Shown here: one piece after another, positions 17,880 through 27,011 of the stretch
Position numbering within the stretch: the first letter of the stretch is position 1
Layout: each line of letters begins with the position of its first letter
Source of the DNA: Parcubacteria group bacterium M10-OD1-1
GTDB lineage: Bacteria; Patescibacteriota; Minisyncoccia; Moranbacterales; UBA2206
Direction: 5' to 3'
DNA: 36,368 bases
NCBI GenBank assembly: GCA_003056145.1
Contig: LSNL01000002.1
Span: 1 to 36,368, forward strand
The notes under the pieces: generated by a model
What the model was told of the DNA's origin: nothing
What the model saw: only the letters and a program-made list of their open reading frames with translations
Databases searched by the model: none
Translations under genes and position numbers: made by a program

Positions 17880-17901
17880 GGCTTTAAGCTTAGGGAGTTG
17901 C
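17604..17901 (+). ncRNA. Chain of consecutive RNA hairpins (possible structured RNA or structured mRNA)
   Basis: Stems at 17604-17651, 17671-17680/17698-17707, 17759-17768/17776-17785, 17801-17814/17822-17835, 17836-17843/17847-17854, 17868-17880/17889-17901. Confidence 0.65.
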
Positions 17902-17904
17902 CAG

Positions 17905-17940
17905 AGATCTAATTCTGAATTTAGAGTTAGGTCTTTTTTT
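17905..17940 (+). terminator. Intrinsic terminator
   Basis: AGATCTAATTCT-GAATTT-AGAGTTAGGTCT (12 pairs, two G.U) followed by TTTTTT. Confidence 0.88.
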
Positions 17941-18070
17941 ATTGGTTGAGTCTTAAATGTTTTCAGGTTATAATAAAAACTAGAGAAATAAGGTATAGAC
18001 CTATTAAGATTTTTTTAAAAGCAATTAGTTTAATAGTCAAAAATTTAAATAAAGTAACTTAATCAAAAAA

Positions 18071-19243
18071 ATGGAAAATATAATAAATGGAAAAGAGGCT
18101 ATCATTGATTATGTGGCAGAATTAGTGAAAAATGGTGCTAATAAAACACGAGTCAAGGATCAATTAATGGCAGTTGGTTGGTCGGAAGATCAAGTAGACT
18201 TAGTTTATAGCAAGGCTTTAATTCAAAATGGAATTCCAGTTCCTAGCAAAATAAAATCTTCAGCTAATATAACAACATCAATTTCTGGTAAAAAGTCATC
18301 TACTGTAGAGGTGGCGCTTAATTTATTTTCTTTTATTCTTTTAGGAATAATTGCCATAGCGACAGGGACACTTTTTTATCAAATTATTAATAAATATTTT
18401 CCAGACACACTTATTACTAATTATTACCAAGGTCAAATTTCAACAGAGACAATTCATTATGCAATTGCAACATTAATTATCGGCTTTCCAATATATTATA
18501 TTTCTATGCGATTATGGTTTCGCGGATTTCAAAAAGATGAAGGTAAAAGGGAGACGAAATTAACAAAATGGTTGACTTATTTAGTATTACTAATTGCTTC
18601 AATTACTGTCGTTGGCGATTTAATAACAGCAGTGTTTACATTCTTACAAGGGGAAATTAGTGTGCGGTTTTTTCTTAAAGCTTTAACTATTCTGGCGATT
18701 GCTGGAGCGATTTTTGGTTTCTATTTTTTAGAACGGAGAAAAATCCAGTATCGTAAACCGATTTCTCAAGGTCTTTTTAAGCGCTTCGGAATAATTGTTT
18801 CAGCTACTATTTTTATTGGAATTATTTTAGGATTTATCGTCGGAGGATCGCCAACAACAGAAAGAAAGAGAGGATTTGATGCTCAAAGAGAAAAAGATCT
18901 TTTTACTATTTCAAATTGTGTAAGTAACTATGCCAGGAGATATAAAAGATTGCCAGAATCTTTGAATGAATTACAAACTAATATGTATTCATATTGCGCT
19001 AATAAAAAAGATCCTGAGACTAAGAAAGTTTATGAGTACCATATAATTACTGCTTCAAAAATCGTTGGAACAAATCGTGAAGGAACCTTTGAACTTTGTG
19101 CAAATTTTAATTTAAAATCGGAAAAAAATAACTCTGAAGGACATAATTATTATTCAGGTGATGGTAAATGGGAAAAACATAATGCTGGGAAAAATTGTGA
19201 TAAAGTAAATGTTATTTTTGAGAAATTTAATAGAAATCAATAG
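18071..19243 (+). CDS. Membrane protein, DUF5671-like
   Basis: N-terminal helical DYVAELVKNGANKTRVKDQLMAVGWSEDQV then several TM helices. Confidence 0.6.
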   Translation: MENIINGKEAIIDYVAELVKNGANKTRVKDQLMAVGWSEDQVDLVYSKALIQNGIPVPSKIKSSANITTSISGKKSSTVEVALNLFSFILLGIIAIATGTLFYQIINKYFPDTLITNYYQGQISTETIHYAIATLIIGFPIYYISMRLWFRGFQKDEGKRETKLTKWLTYLVLLIASITVVGDLITAVFTFLQGEISVRFFLKALTILAIAGAIFGFYFLERRKIQYRKPISQGLFKRFGIIVSATIFIGIILGFIVGGSPTTERKRGFDAQREKDLFTISNCVSNYARRYKRLPESLNELQTNMYSYCANKKDPETKKVYEYHIITASKIVGTNREGTFELCANFNLKSEKNNSEGHNYYSGDGKWEKHNAGKNCDKVNVIFEKFNRNQ

Positions 19244-19245
19244 TT

Positions 19246-19869
19246 ATGAATATAAAAAGGCAAATAGTAGTTATTCATGGTGGAGAAGTTTTCAATTCAT
19301 ATGAAGACTATTTAAAATACTTAAAAAATTATCCAGTTGACTTGAATCGGCTTATTAAAAGACCTCGCTGGAAAAATTATTTGCAGGATGATTTAGGCGA
19401 TAGTTGGGAAGTTTTTTCTCCGCAAATGCCGAATTTTCGTAATGCTAAATATTTAGAATGGAAGATTTGGTTTGAAAAAATCCTGCCACATCTTCAAGAC
19501 GGAGTTGTTCTTATTGGACAATCGTTAGGCGGAATTTTTTTGGCAAAGTATCTTTCGGAAAATGATTTTTCGGTAAAGATTTCTGCAACATATTTAGTTG
19601 CTGCTCCGTTTGATAGCAAGGCTAGAGATGACATTGATTATACCCTGGGAGATTTTGAGTTACCAGAATCTTTGGAAAAATTTCAAGCGCAGTCAGAAAA
19701 AATATTTATTTATCATTCAAAAGATGATTCACTCGTGCCTTTTTCTGATTTAGAAAAATATTCTCGGGCGCTTCCTAAAGCAGAAAAGGTTATTTTTTAT
19801 GATCGCGGACATTTTATTCAAGAGCATTTCCCAGAAATTGTAGAAGAAATTCGTAAGTTGGAAAAATAA
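19246..19869 (+). CDS. Alpha/beta hydrolase (RBBP9/YdeN-like)
   Basis: VVLIGQSLGGIFLAKYL nucleophile elbow, DDSLVPFSDLEKYSRALP, GHFIQEHFPEI. Confidence 0.85.
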   Translation: MNIKRQIVVIHGGEVFNSYEDYLKYLKNYPVDLNRLIKRPRWKNYLQDDLGDSWEVFSPQMPNFRNAKYLEWKIWFEKILPHLQDGVVLIGQSLGGIFLAKYLSENDFSVKISATYLVAAPFDSKARDDIDYTLGDFELPESLEKFQAQSEKIFIYHSKDDSLVPFSDLEKYSRALPKAEKVIFYDRGHFIQEHFPEIVEEIRKLEK

Positions 19870-19941
19870 TAAGAGAAATCCCGTTTTTATTCTGCTAATT
19901 AATTATTCTTTGTTGAATAGAATAAAAAGTAACTGTGGCTA

Positions 19942-19977
19942 AAGTATATATCAAAGTATATACTTAAGTATATACTT
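19942..19977. repeat. Three tandem 12-bp iterons, probable operator
   Basis: AAGTATATATCA / AAGTATATACTT / AAGTATATACTT; the last two are identical 12-bp palindromes. Confidence 0.8.
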
Positions 19978-19992
19978 TTAATTTTTAAAAAT

Positions 19993-20163
19993 ATGTCAAA
20001 ATTAAAAAATAAAAATACACGTAAATTAATGAGATTGGGCAAAACTAGTTTGGCCGTTACTTTGCCGAAAGAAATGATTAATTCTTTAGGTTGGCGGGAA
20101 AAACAAAAAGTGGTTGCTAAAAAAGTTCGAGGTGGAATTTTGATTAAGGATTGGAAAAAGTAA
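19993..20163 (+). CDS. 56-aa AbrB/MazE-like (SpoVT-AbrB swapped-hairpin) DNA-binding protein
   Basis: Not in the ORF track (too short): MSKLKNKNTRKLMRLGKTSLAVTLPKEMINSLGWREKQKVVAKKVRGGILIKDWKK. Confidence 0.8.
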   Translation: MSKLKNKNTRKLMRLGKTSLAVTLPKEMINSLGWREKQKVVAKKVRGGILIKDWKK

Positions 20164-20240
20164 ATTTATAAATCAAAAAAATAAATTTAAGGGTGACTAT
20201 TTATTGAAGAAGATAAAATTAGTAGATAAATTTTAGAAAT

Positions 20241-20280
20241 AAAAAACCGACAGGTTTCGTGACTTCCGAAACCTGCCGGC
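20241..20280 (-). terminator. Intrinsic terminator of the pyrE-pyrF unit (minus strand)
   Basis: Minus strand CCGGCAGGTTTCG-GAAGTCA-CGAAACCTGTCGG followed by TTTTTTATTT. Confidence 0.85.
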
Positions 20281-20306
20281 TAGATAAGAACTTAAACACT
20301 TATTTA

Positions 20307-21125
20307 TTATCGGGCAGAAGCTATGTCCGCATAAATCGCGGTAATAACCTCATGCCTAGTTTTCCCTCCTTTAGGCTCTCTTATTGGTCGTCCGATAATA
20401 AAACCTCTAACTCCATTGCGATAAGCCTCGCCTGGAGTCATGGTTCTTTTTTGGTCATCGGGCGGATCCCATGGCAACCTGATTCCAGGAGACCATATTT
20501 CCTTCTCGGGAAATTTTTTGTGAAGAGAAGGAGCTTCACGGGCCGAGGTCAGTAAAATATCCATACCAGCATTCACTGACATCTCGGCAAGCTTCAGCGT
20601 AAACCAACTCATTTGTTGACCTTCAGAATCAAAAATCATCCCTGGCGGAGGACTAATTCCAGCTTGCCGGAGCATTGTAATATTCATACTGGTTAAATAA
20701 TGAACTGCAATAATTTTTGGTGGTTTAATGCCCAGAATTCTTGCCTGTTCATCGCGTCCTTTAACAGCTTTCGCCATCATTTCTTCCATACCGAAAGCCA
20801 TCACATTAAAATATTCCATACCATTAAGTACCTGCTTTGTTATTCCTTTAGCAGCACCATAAATCGTATTTGGAATATCCACCAGCTTGACATCAGCAAA
20901 AGCTTTTTTGCCAAAATCAGTCGCGACCTGTAATGCCGTGGGGAGTGTGACATTGTTTATCAGTTCTAAACCGATTTTTGGCAAGGAAATACTCTCGTAA
21001 ACTTCTTCCATAAGAGAATATCCCGCTCTTAATGTCGGCGTATCAACTGGAAAAATGATCTTTACATCATTTTTTTCGGCAACCTTTTTACATCCCGTTC
21101 CTAGTGCAATCGCTGTCCCTGCCAT
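20307..21125 (-). CDS. pyrF: Orotidine 5'-phosphate decarboxylase-like
   Basis: KKAFADVKLVDIPNT (DxKxxD catalytic motif) and RNGVRGFIIGRPI phosphate-binding motif; SD AAGGAGG. Confidence 0.82.
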   Translation of the reverse strand: MAGTAIALGTGCKKVAEKNDVKIIFPVDTPTLRAGYSLMEEVYESISLPKIGLELINNVTLPTALQVATDFGKKAFADVKLVDIPNTIYGAAKGITKQVLNGMEYFNVMAFGMEEMMAKAVKGRDEQARILGIKPPKIIAVHYLTSMNITMLRQAGISPPPGMIFDSEGQQMSWFTLKLAEMSVNAGMDILLTSAREAPSLHKKFPEKEIWSPGIRLPWDPPDDQKRTMTPGEAYRNGVRGFIIGRPIREPKGGKTRHEVITAIYADIASAR

Positions 21126-21144
21126 TTTTTCTACCTCCTTAGTT

Positions 21145-21882
21145 TTATTTTTGAGAATTTTCTAATAATTCCCAATTCTCATCACTCACTTTAGGTTTTA
21201 TTCTTTTTGAGCCAATTTTACATAATTCACATGGAGGATCCCAAGAATTAATCCAATGTTTGACCAAAGCCAGAACATTAAAAGATCCATATTTTTTAAC
21301 CAGGATATATTCAATAGCTCCTCTATTGAGTATCACAAGCTCTACTGGCAAAATGTCTATTGCCGGGTAACGCCCTTTAATTTCACAGACTGTTTCTTTA
21401 AAGCCAGTCCCAGTAGTAGTAAAATCTTCTACTAGCAATAAGGTGCCATTCGGACTAGCTTGATTCCGTTTTTCCATAACAACAATTCTGCCCTGCTTGT
21501 CTTTGATAAGATTAAGGTTTTTAGCTCCCAAAATTTCTGCAACATCATTTCCAAGTTCAGTCGCTCCCTTAGGTATTCCAGCAACATAATCTGGTCGTTG
21601 CAGTCCAGAATCGTTATAAATACGAACGAGATTCTTAGCTATAATCCGTCGTAAGTTATTGTATTGCAAGACAGTTTTAGAATAGAAAAAACCGTCGCTA
21701 CACATTTTAGACTTAAGTTCAGCGTGTAAACCTACCCTTCCTTCTTCCGCAGCCACCCTATCATATGACCAGAACCCTTTAAACACATTAAAAATATGCA
21801 ACAAATCTTCCTTGGATAAGTTCACATCAAGTTTGTCCAAAGCCAGTAATTCTGATTTACTCATCATAATTATTGATTTCAT
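21145..21882 (-). CDS. pyrE: Orotate phosphoribosyltransferase-like
   Basis: PRPP-binding motif LLLVEDFTTTGTGFKE; paired with pyrF; SD AAGGAGC. Confidence 0.75.
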   Translation of the reverse strand: MKSIIMMSKSELLALDKLDVNLSKEDLLHIFNVFKGFWSYDRVAAEEGRVGLHAELKSKMCSDGFFYSKTVLQYNNLRRIIAKNLVRIYNDSGLQRPDYVAGIPKGATELGNDVAEILGAKNLNLIKDKQGRIVVMEKRNQASPNGTLLLVEDFTTTGTGFKETVCEIKGRYPAIDILPVELVILNRGAIEYILVKKYGSFNVLALVKHWINSWDPPCELCKIGSKRIKPKVSDENWELLENSQK

Positions 21883-21936
21883 TCTTTGCTCCTTAGTTTT
21901 ATTTGAGAATCTTTAAATTGAAAATGAACTATTAGT

Positions 21937-21965
21937 AGTCTACTGATTTAATTGAAATTAGTCAA
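21937..21965 (-). promoter_or_regulatory. Predicted pyrE-pyrF promoter
   Basis: Minus strand TTGACT (21960-21965)-N17-TAGACT (21937-21942). Confidence 0.55.
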
Positions 21966-22222
21966 TAAAATAGCAGATAACTTCTTAAATAATTAAATGT
22001 ATTACCTTGCTTATTTTTATTCTAGAAAGTAGGAGGTTAATAGCTAGAAATCAAATTGTAAATAAATAGTTCTTAAAAAAAATAGATTAAAGAAATAAAT
22101 TTTTTAAAAAGTAAGAATCAATTGATAGTTTGAAATCTTTAGTATAAAATAAAAGAGTGATTGGCAATTTAAGTTACTTAGAACTGTAAAATACAACTTA
22201 AGATAAATAGAAATAATTTTAA

Positions 22223-22795
22223 ATGCTCAACCAGTCAATAAAAATTAAAACGCTTGGATTAATTGGTCTTATTTTTCTTATTGGAATAGTAATTGGTTTT
22301 CAGCTCGGAAAAAATAATTTAGCAGTTAATAATTATCATCAAAATCAACTAACTGAAAAAGTAGTTAAAGATAAAATTTCTCAAGTAGCTTATATTGGAA
22401 AATATAAAGTTGCGAGAGTTATTGATGGTGATACAATTGAGATTGAAGGTGGAGAGCGAGTGAGGTATATTGGCATGGATACTCCAGAGACAGTCAAACC
22501 GCACACAGCTATTCAATGTTTTGGACCAGAAGCTAGCCAGGAAAATAAAAAATTAGTCGCTGGAAAAATAGTTCGTTTAGAAAAAGATGTAACTAACCGT
22601 GATAAATACGGTCGTTTATTGCGTTATGTCTGGTTAGGTAATAATTTAGTAGATTTAACTTTAGTACAATTAGGTTTTGCTCGTGCTACGCCTTATCCAC
22701 CTAATATTCATTATAAAACTAAATTTTATCAAGCTGAAAATTTAGCACGAAAACAAAAAATTGGTTTGTGGAAATCGTGTGTAAAAAATAATTAA
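22223..22795 (+). CDS. Thermonuclease (SNase-like) with N-terminal membrane segment
   Basis: VARVIDGDTIEIEGGERVRYIGMDTPET, RDKYGRLLRYVW, LVQLGFARATPYPPN. Confidence 0.93.
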   Translation: MLNQSIKIKTLGLIGLIFLIGIVIGFQLGKNNLAVNNYHQNQLTEKVVKDKISQVAYIGKYKVARVIDGDTIEIEGGERVRYIGMDTPETVKPHTAIQCFGPEASQENKKLVAGKIVRLEKDVTNRDKYGRLLRYVWLGNNLVDLTLVQLGFARATPYPPNIHYKTKFYQAENLARKQKIGLWKSCVKNN

Positions 22796-22904
22796 AACTA
22801 AATATAAATGTAGTAGATTAAGAAAGATAAATAGGGGTATAATAAAAAAACAGATATTTAATAAAATAATTCAAACAAATCAATCTAGATTATAAGAAAA
22901 AAAT

Positions 22905-23939
22905 ATGAAAATAAGAAGAATTCAAGAAGCTGAATTAGAAAATAAAAAGGTCTTATTGAGAGTAGATTTTAATGTAGCTTTAGAAAACGAGAAGGTAAAA
23001 GAAGATTTTAAAATTAAAGTTGCTCAAGAAACAATAAATTATTTATTAAGTCGAGGAGCTAAAGTAGCTCTACTTTCTCATCTCGGAAGACCAGAGGGGA
23101 TGGTTAAATCAGAATTTTCTCTAGCTCAAATAAAAGATGATGTACAGAAAATTCTAGGTAAAAAAATTAATTTTATTTCTGATTGTATTGGAGAAAAAAT
23201 AAATAAAATATCGCGAGAAGAGATACTTCTATTAGAAAATGTAAGATTTCATCTTGGGGATAAAAACAATAATCAAGAGTTTTCTCAAAAATTAGCTGAA
23301 AATTTCGATATTTTTATCAACGATGCTTTTAGTGTTTCTCATCGTGATCAAGCTTCGGTAACTGGAGTGGCTAAAATACTGCCTAGCTATGCAGGTTTTC
23401 GGCTACAAAAAGAAATAGCCGAAATGGAAAAGATAAAAAATAATTTTGAACGACCAGCAATAGCAATTATTGGTGGCGCAAAAATAAAAACTAAATTACC
23501 GGTGATTAATTTTTTTGAAACTAATTATGATTTTATTTTAGTAGGAGGGAAAATTGCTAACGAAGCTTTAGATGAAAAAATTAAATTTTCTGAGAAAGTT
23601 ATTTTACCGTTGGATTTTATAGACAATCGTTTAGATATTGGTAATAAAACTTTAGCTCAATTTAAGGCTCTGATTGTTTCGGCTAAAACTATTGTCTGGA
23701 ATGGTCCGACCGGAAAATTTGAAGAAAAGAAATATGCTAAAAGTTCCAATGAAATTTTAGAGGCAATTTTGGCTTCAGGAGCATACACGGTAATTGGTGG
23801 AGGAGAAACAATTGAAATAGTAGAAAAGAATAAAGCAATGAACAAAATTAGTTTTGTTTCTACTGGTGGCGGTGCAATGCTGGCTTATTTGGGAGGTGAG
23901 AAGATGCCAGGGATTGAAGTTTTAGAAAATAGAAAGTAA
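22905..23939 (+). CDS. pgk: Phosphoglycerate kinase, compact form
   Basis: KVLLRVDFNVAL, LLSHLGRPEG, LLENVRFH, INDAFSVSHRDQAS, GGAKIKTK, WNGPTGKFE, VSTGGGAML. Confidence 0.95.
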   Translation: MKIRRIQEAELENKKVLLRVDFNVALENEKVKEDFKIKVAQETINYLLSRGAKVALLSHLGRPEGMVKSEFSLAQIKDDVQKILGKKINFISDCIGEKINKISREEILLLENVRFHLGDKNNNQEFSQKLAENFDIFINDAFSVSHRDQASVTGVAKILPSYAGFRLQKEIAEMEKIKNNFERPAIAIIGGAKIKTKLPVINFFETNYDFILVGGKIANEALDEKIKFSEKVILPLDFIDNRLDIGNKTLAQFKALIVSAKTIVWNGPTGKFEEKKYAKSSNEILEAILASGAYTVIGGGETIEIVEKNKAMNKISFVSTGGGAMLAYLGGEKMPGIEVLENRK

Positions 23940-24017
23940 ATGTGCTATAATGTAAAAAAGAAAACTTAAAAGTTAAATTAAAAAAATAATTAATGCTTTA
24001 AATTAAATTTTAAAAAT

Positions 24018-25274
24018 ATGTCAAAAATACGCAACATTCAAGCAAGGGAAATTTTAGATTCTCGAGGTAATCCTACTATTGAAGTAGAAATTGAATTACA
24101 TTCTGGTTTAAAAGCTAAAGCGGGAGTTCCAAGTGGTGCTTCTACTGGAGCTTATGAAGCTGTAGAGCTTCGGGATGGTGATGCTAATCGTTATGGTGGA
24201 AAAGGAGTACTTAAGGCAATTAACAATATTAATGATAAAATTGCTAAAATAATCATCGGTACAGAAGTTAGAAGTCAAGAAGAAATAGATGAAAAAATGA
24301 TTAAATTAGATGGAACGGAAAATAAGTCTAATTTAGGAGCCAATGCTATTGTGGGAGTTTCTTTAGTCTGTGCTCGGGCAGCTGCAATGGAGCAAGAAAT
24401 TCCTTTATACAAATATATTGCTAAAACTTACGATTTTAGTTGCGAAAAATTCACTTTACCAATGCCGATGTTTAATATTTTAAACGGAGGTAAGCATAGT
24501 GATTCTGGATTAAGTATTCAAGAATATAAATTAGTTCCTAGTGGTGTTGAAAAGTTTAGCGAACAGCTACGAGCGGGCAGTGAAGTTTTTCACACGCTTT
24601 CTGGAATATTATCTAGTAACGGATTTTCTATTTCAGTTGGAGATGAAGGAGGTTTTGCTCCTAAATTAGAAAGTAACGCCAAAGCGCTTGAATTTATTAA
24701 TCTAGCGATTGAAAAGGCTGGATATAAAAAAGGCGTAGAGTTAAATATTGGGATTGATGCGGCCGCTAATTCTTTTTTTGATGAAAAAGAAGATAAATAT
24801 ATTTTCAAACCAGAGAACTCAATGCTAAATAAAGAAATGTTGATTAATATTTACAATGAATGGATTGATAAATATAATGTTATCTCTGTGGAGGATGGAT
24901 TAGATGAAAATGATTGGGATGGTTGGAAAATTATGAACGAGAAGATTGGAGGAAAGGTTATGACTATTGGAGATGATTTAATAGTTACTAATGTTAAACG
25001 TTTGGAAAAGGCTATCGCTAAAAAAGCTTGTAACGCTGTTTTAATTAAAACTAATCAAATCGGAAGCTTAAGTGAAACAGTTGAGTGTGTTAAGTTGGCT
25101 CAAAAAAATAAAATGAAAATTGTTATTTCTCATCGTAGTGGAGAAACAGTGGACGATTTTATTTCTGATTTAGCAGTCGGAGTTGGTGCTGAATATATGA
25201 AATCTGGATCTCTAAGTCGGGGAGAAAGAATCTGTAAATATAATCGGTTATTAAAAATAGAGAAAGAAGTATAA
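24018..25274 (+). CDS. eno: Enolase
   Basis: AREILDSRGNPTIEVE, VPSGASTGAYEAVELRD, SVGDEGGFAP, LIKTNQIGSLSET, SHRSGETVDDFI. Confidence 0.98.
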   Translation: MSKIRNIQAREILDSRGNPTIEVEIELHSGLKAKAGVPSGASTGAYEAVELRDGDANRYGGKGVLKAINNINDKIAKIIIGTEVRSQEEIDEKMIKLDGTENKSNLGANAIVGVSLVCARAAAMEQEIPLYKYIAKTYDFSCEKFTLPMPMFNILNGGKHSDSGLSIQEYKLVPSGVEKFSEQLRAGSEVFHTLSGILSSNGFSISVGDEGGFAPKLESNAKALEFINLAIEKAGYKKGVELNIGIDAAANSFFDEKEDKYIFKPENSMLNKEMLINIYNEWIDKYNVISVEDGLDENDWDGWKIMNEKIGGKVMTIGDDLIVTNVKRLEKAIAKKACNAVLIKTNQIGSLSETVECVKLAQKNKMKIVISHRSGETVDDFISDLAVGVGAEYMKSGSLSRGERICKYNRLLKIEKEV

Positions 25275-25365
25275 ATCAAGACTACAGAAAAAACTAAAAT
25301 TCTCTGATTAAATTTTTTTAGAAAAACTTATTAAGTGTTTTAATAAAAATTAAAATCAATTAAAA

Positions 25366-26916
25366 ATGATAAAATCTAAGAGCCCTACTTTACTAGTTAT
25401 TTTAGATGGTTATGGTATCGGGAGAGCTTCAAAATATAACGCAGTAACCTTAGCTAAAAGGCCTAATCTAGATCGGCTTTTTGAACTTTATCCTTCTACT
25501 CAATTAGGAGCTACTGGTAAAGATGTTGGACTAGAGGATAATAAAATGAGTGGTTCTGAGGCTGGGCATATGAATATTGGTGCTGGTCGAACTGTTCATC
25601 AGGATTCTTATTATATAACTGAAAGTATTAAAAACGGAGATTTTTTTATGAATCCAGCTATTTTGGGAGCGTTTCATCGTTTGAAAAATACTGATGGAGA
25701 TTGTCACCTTATGGGATTAATGGGTAACTATGATAGTCCTCACAGCGATCCAGATCATTTTCGGGCGATTCTTAAATTAGCAAAAGACAAAGGAGTAAAA
25801 GAGGTCTATTGCCATTTATTTACTGACGGTCGGGATTCTTATCCAAGAAGTGCTAAAAAACATTTAAAAGCCTTTCAAAAAATTATCAGAGAAGAGGGTA
25901 TCGGTAGGATTGCGAGTTTGAGTGGTAGATTTTATGCTATGGATCGAGCTAAAAATTGGGATCGTTTAACCAAAGCTTATAATGCAATCGTTTTAGCAGA
26001 AGGAGAAAAAGCTAGAACTCCTGAAGAGGCAATTGAAAAAGCTTATCAAAATAATTTAACTGATGAGTATCTTTTACCGACGGTTATTTATGGAAAAAAT
26101 GGACCAGTGGCTCAAATTAAAGAAGAAGATAGCGTTATTTTTTTTAATTTACGATCTGATAGGGCTAGACAATTTTCTAAGCTATTTGTTGCTAGTCATC
26201 AGCAAGAAATTAGTCAAGATGATATGCCAATGATAAAACATCTTAAGAATTTATATTTTGTGGCATTAACTGATTTTGGACCAGATTTAAATGTGCATAC
26301 TGTTTGGAGAGGACATACTTTAATGGGGACGTTGCCAATGTCACTAGGAAAATCCAAACAACTATATATTGCTGAATCGGAAAAGTACGCCCATATTACT
26401 TATTTTCTTAATGGTGGTTATGCAGATCCAGTTAATGACGAAGATAGAATAATGATTCCTTCTCCAAAGATTAGTTCTTATGCTAAGATACCCCAGATGT
26501 CAGCGAGAAAAATAACTCAAACAGTAGTAGAAAAACTACAAGCTGAAGCTTATGATTTTTATGCTATTAATTTTGCTAATGCTGATATGGTTGGACATAC
26601 TGGAGATTTAAAAGCGACGATTAAGGCTTGCGAAGTTTTGGATCAGCAAATTGAAATTTTAGCAAAAAAAGTTTTACGCCAACAAGGAAGGTTAATTATT
26701 ACAGCTGATCATGGGAATGCAGAAGATTTATTTGATGAAAAAGTAGGGCAAGCTAATACTTTTCATACCAAAAATCCAGTACCCTTTTTGTTGGTAGGAG
26801 ATGAGTTTAAAGGTAAAAAATTAAAAACAGACGGAGTTTTAGGTAATATTGCACCGACTATTTTAGAAATATTAGATATTGAAAAACCTCAAAAAATGTT
26901 AACAGGATTGTTATAA
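25366..26916 (+). CDS. gpmI: 2,3-bisphosphoglycerate-independent phosphoglycerate mutase
   Basis: LVILDGYGIG, SEAGHMNIGAGR, HLFTDGRDSYPRSA, NFANADMVGHTGD, TADHGNAE. Confidence 0.97.
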   Translation: MIKSKSPTLLVILDGYGIGRASKYNAVTLAKRPNLDRLFELYPSTQLGATGKDVGLEDNKMSGSEAGHMNIGAGRTVHQDSYYITESIKNGDFFMNPAILGAFHRLKNTDGDCHLMGLMGNYDSPHSDPDHFRAILKLAKDKGVKEVYCHLFTDGRDSYPRSAKKHLKAFQKIIREEGIGRIASLSGRFYAMDRAKNWDRLTKAYNAIVLAEGEKARTPEEAIEKAYQNNLTDEYLLPTVIYGKNGPVAQIKEEDSVIFFNLRSDRARQFSKLFVASHQQEISQDDMPMIKHLKNLYFVALTDFGPDLNVHTVWRGHTLMGTLPMSLGKSKQLYIAESEKYAHITYFLNGGYADPVNDEDRIMIPSPKISSYAKIPQMSARKITQTVVEKLQAEAYDFYAINFANADMVGHTGDLKATIKACEVLDQQIEILAKKVLRQQGRLIITADHGNAEDLFDEKVGQANTFHTKNPVPFLLVGDEFKGKKLKTDGVLGNIAPTILEILDIEKPQKMLTGLL

Positions 26917-27011
26917 AAATATCAAAGTAAAACAATTAAAGGAAAGATAAAAATAAATTAAAATAAGTGCCGAGTTAGCTTAAATAATTTTTTAAAGTAA
27001 TTTAATTAAAT

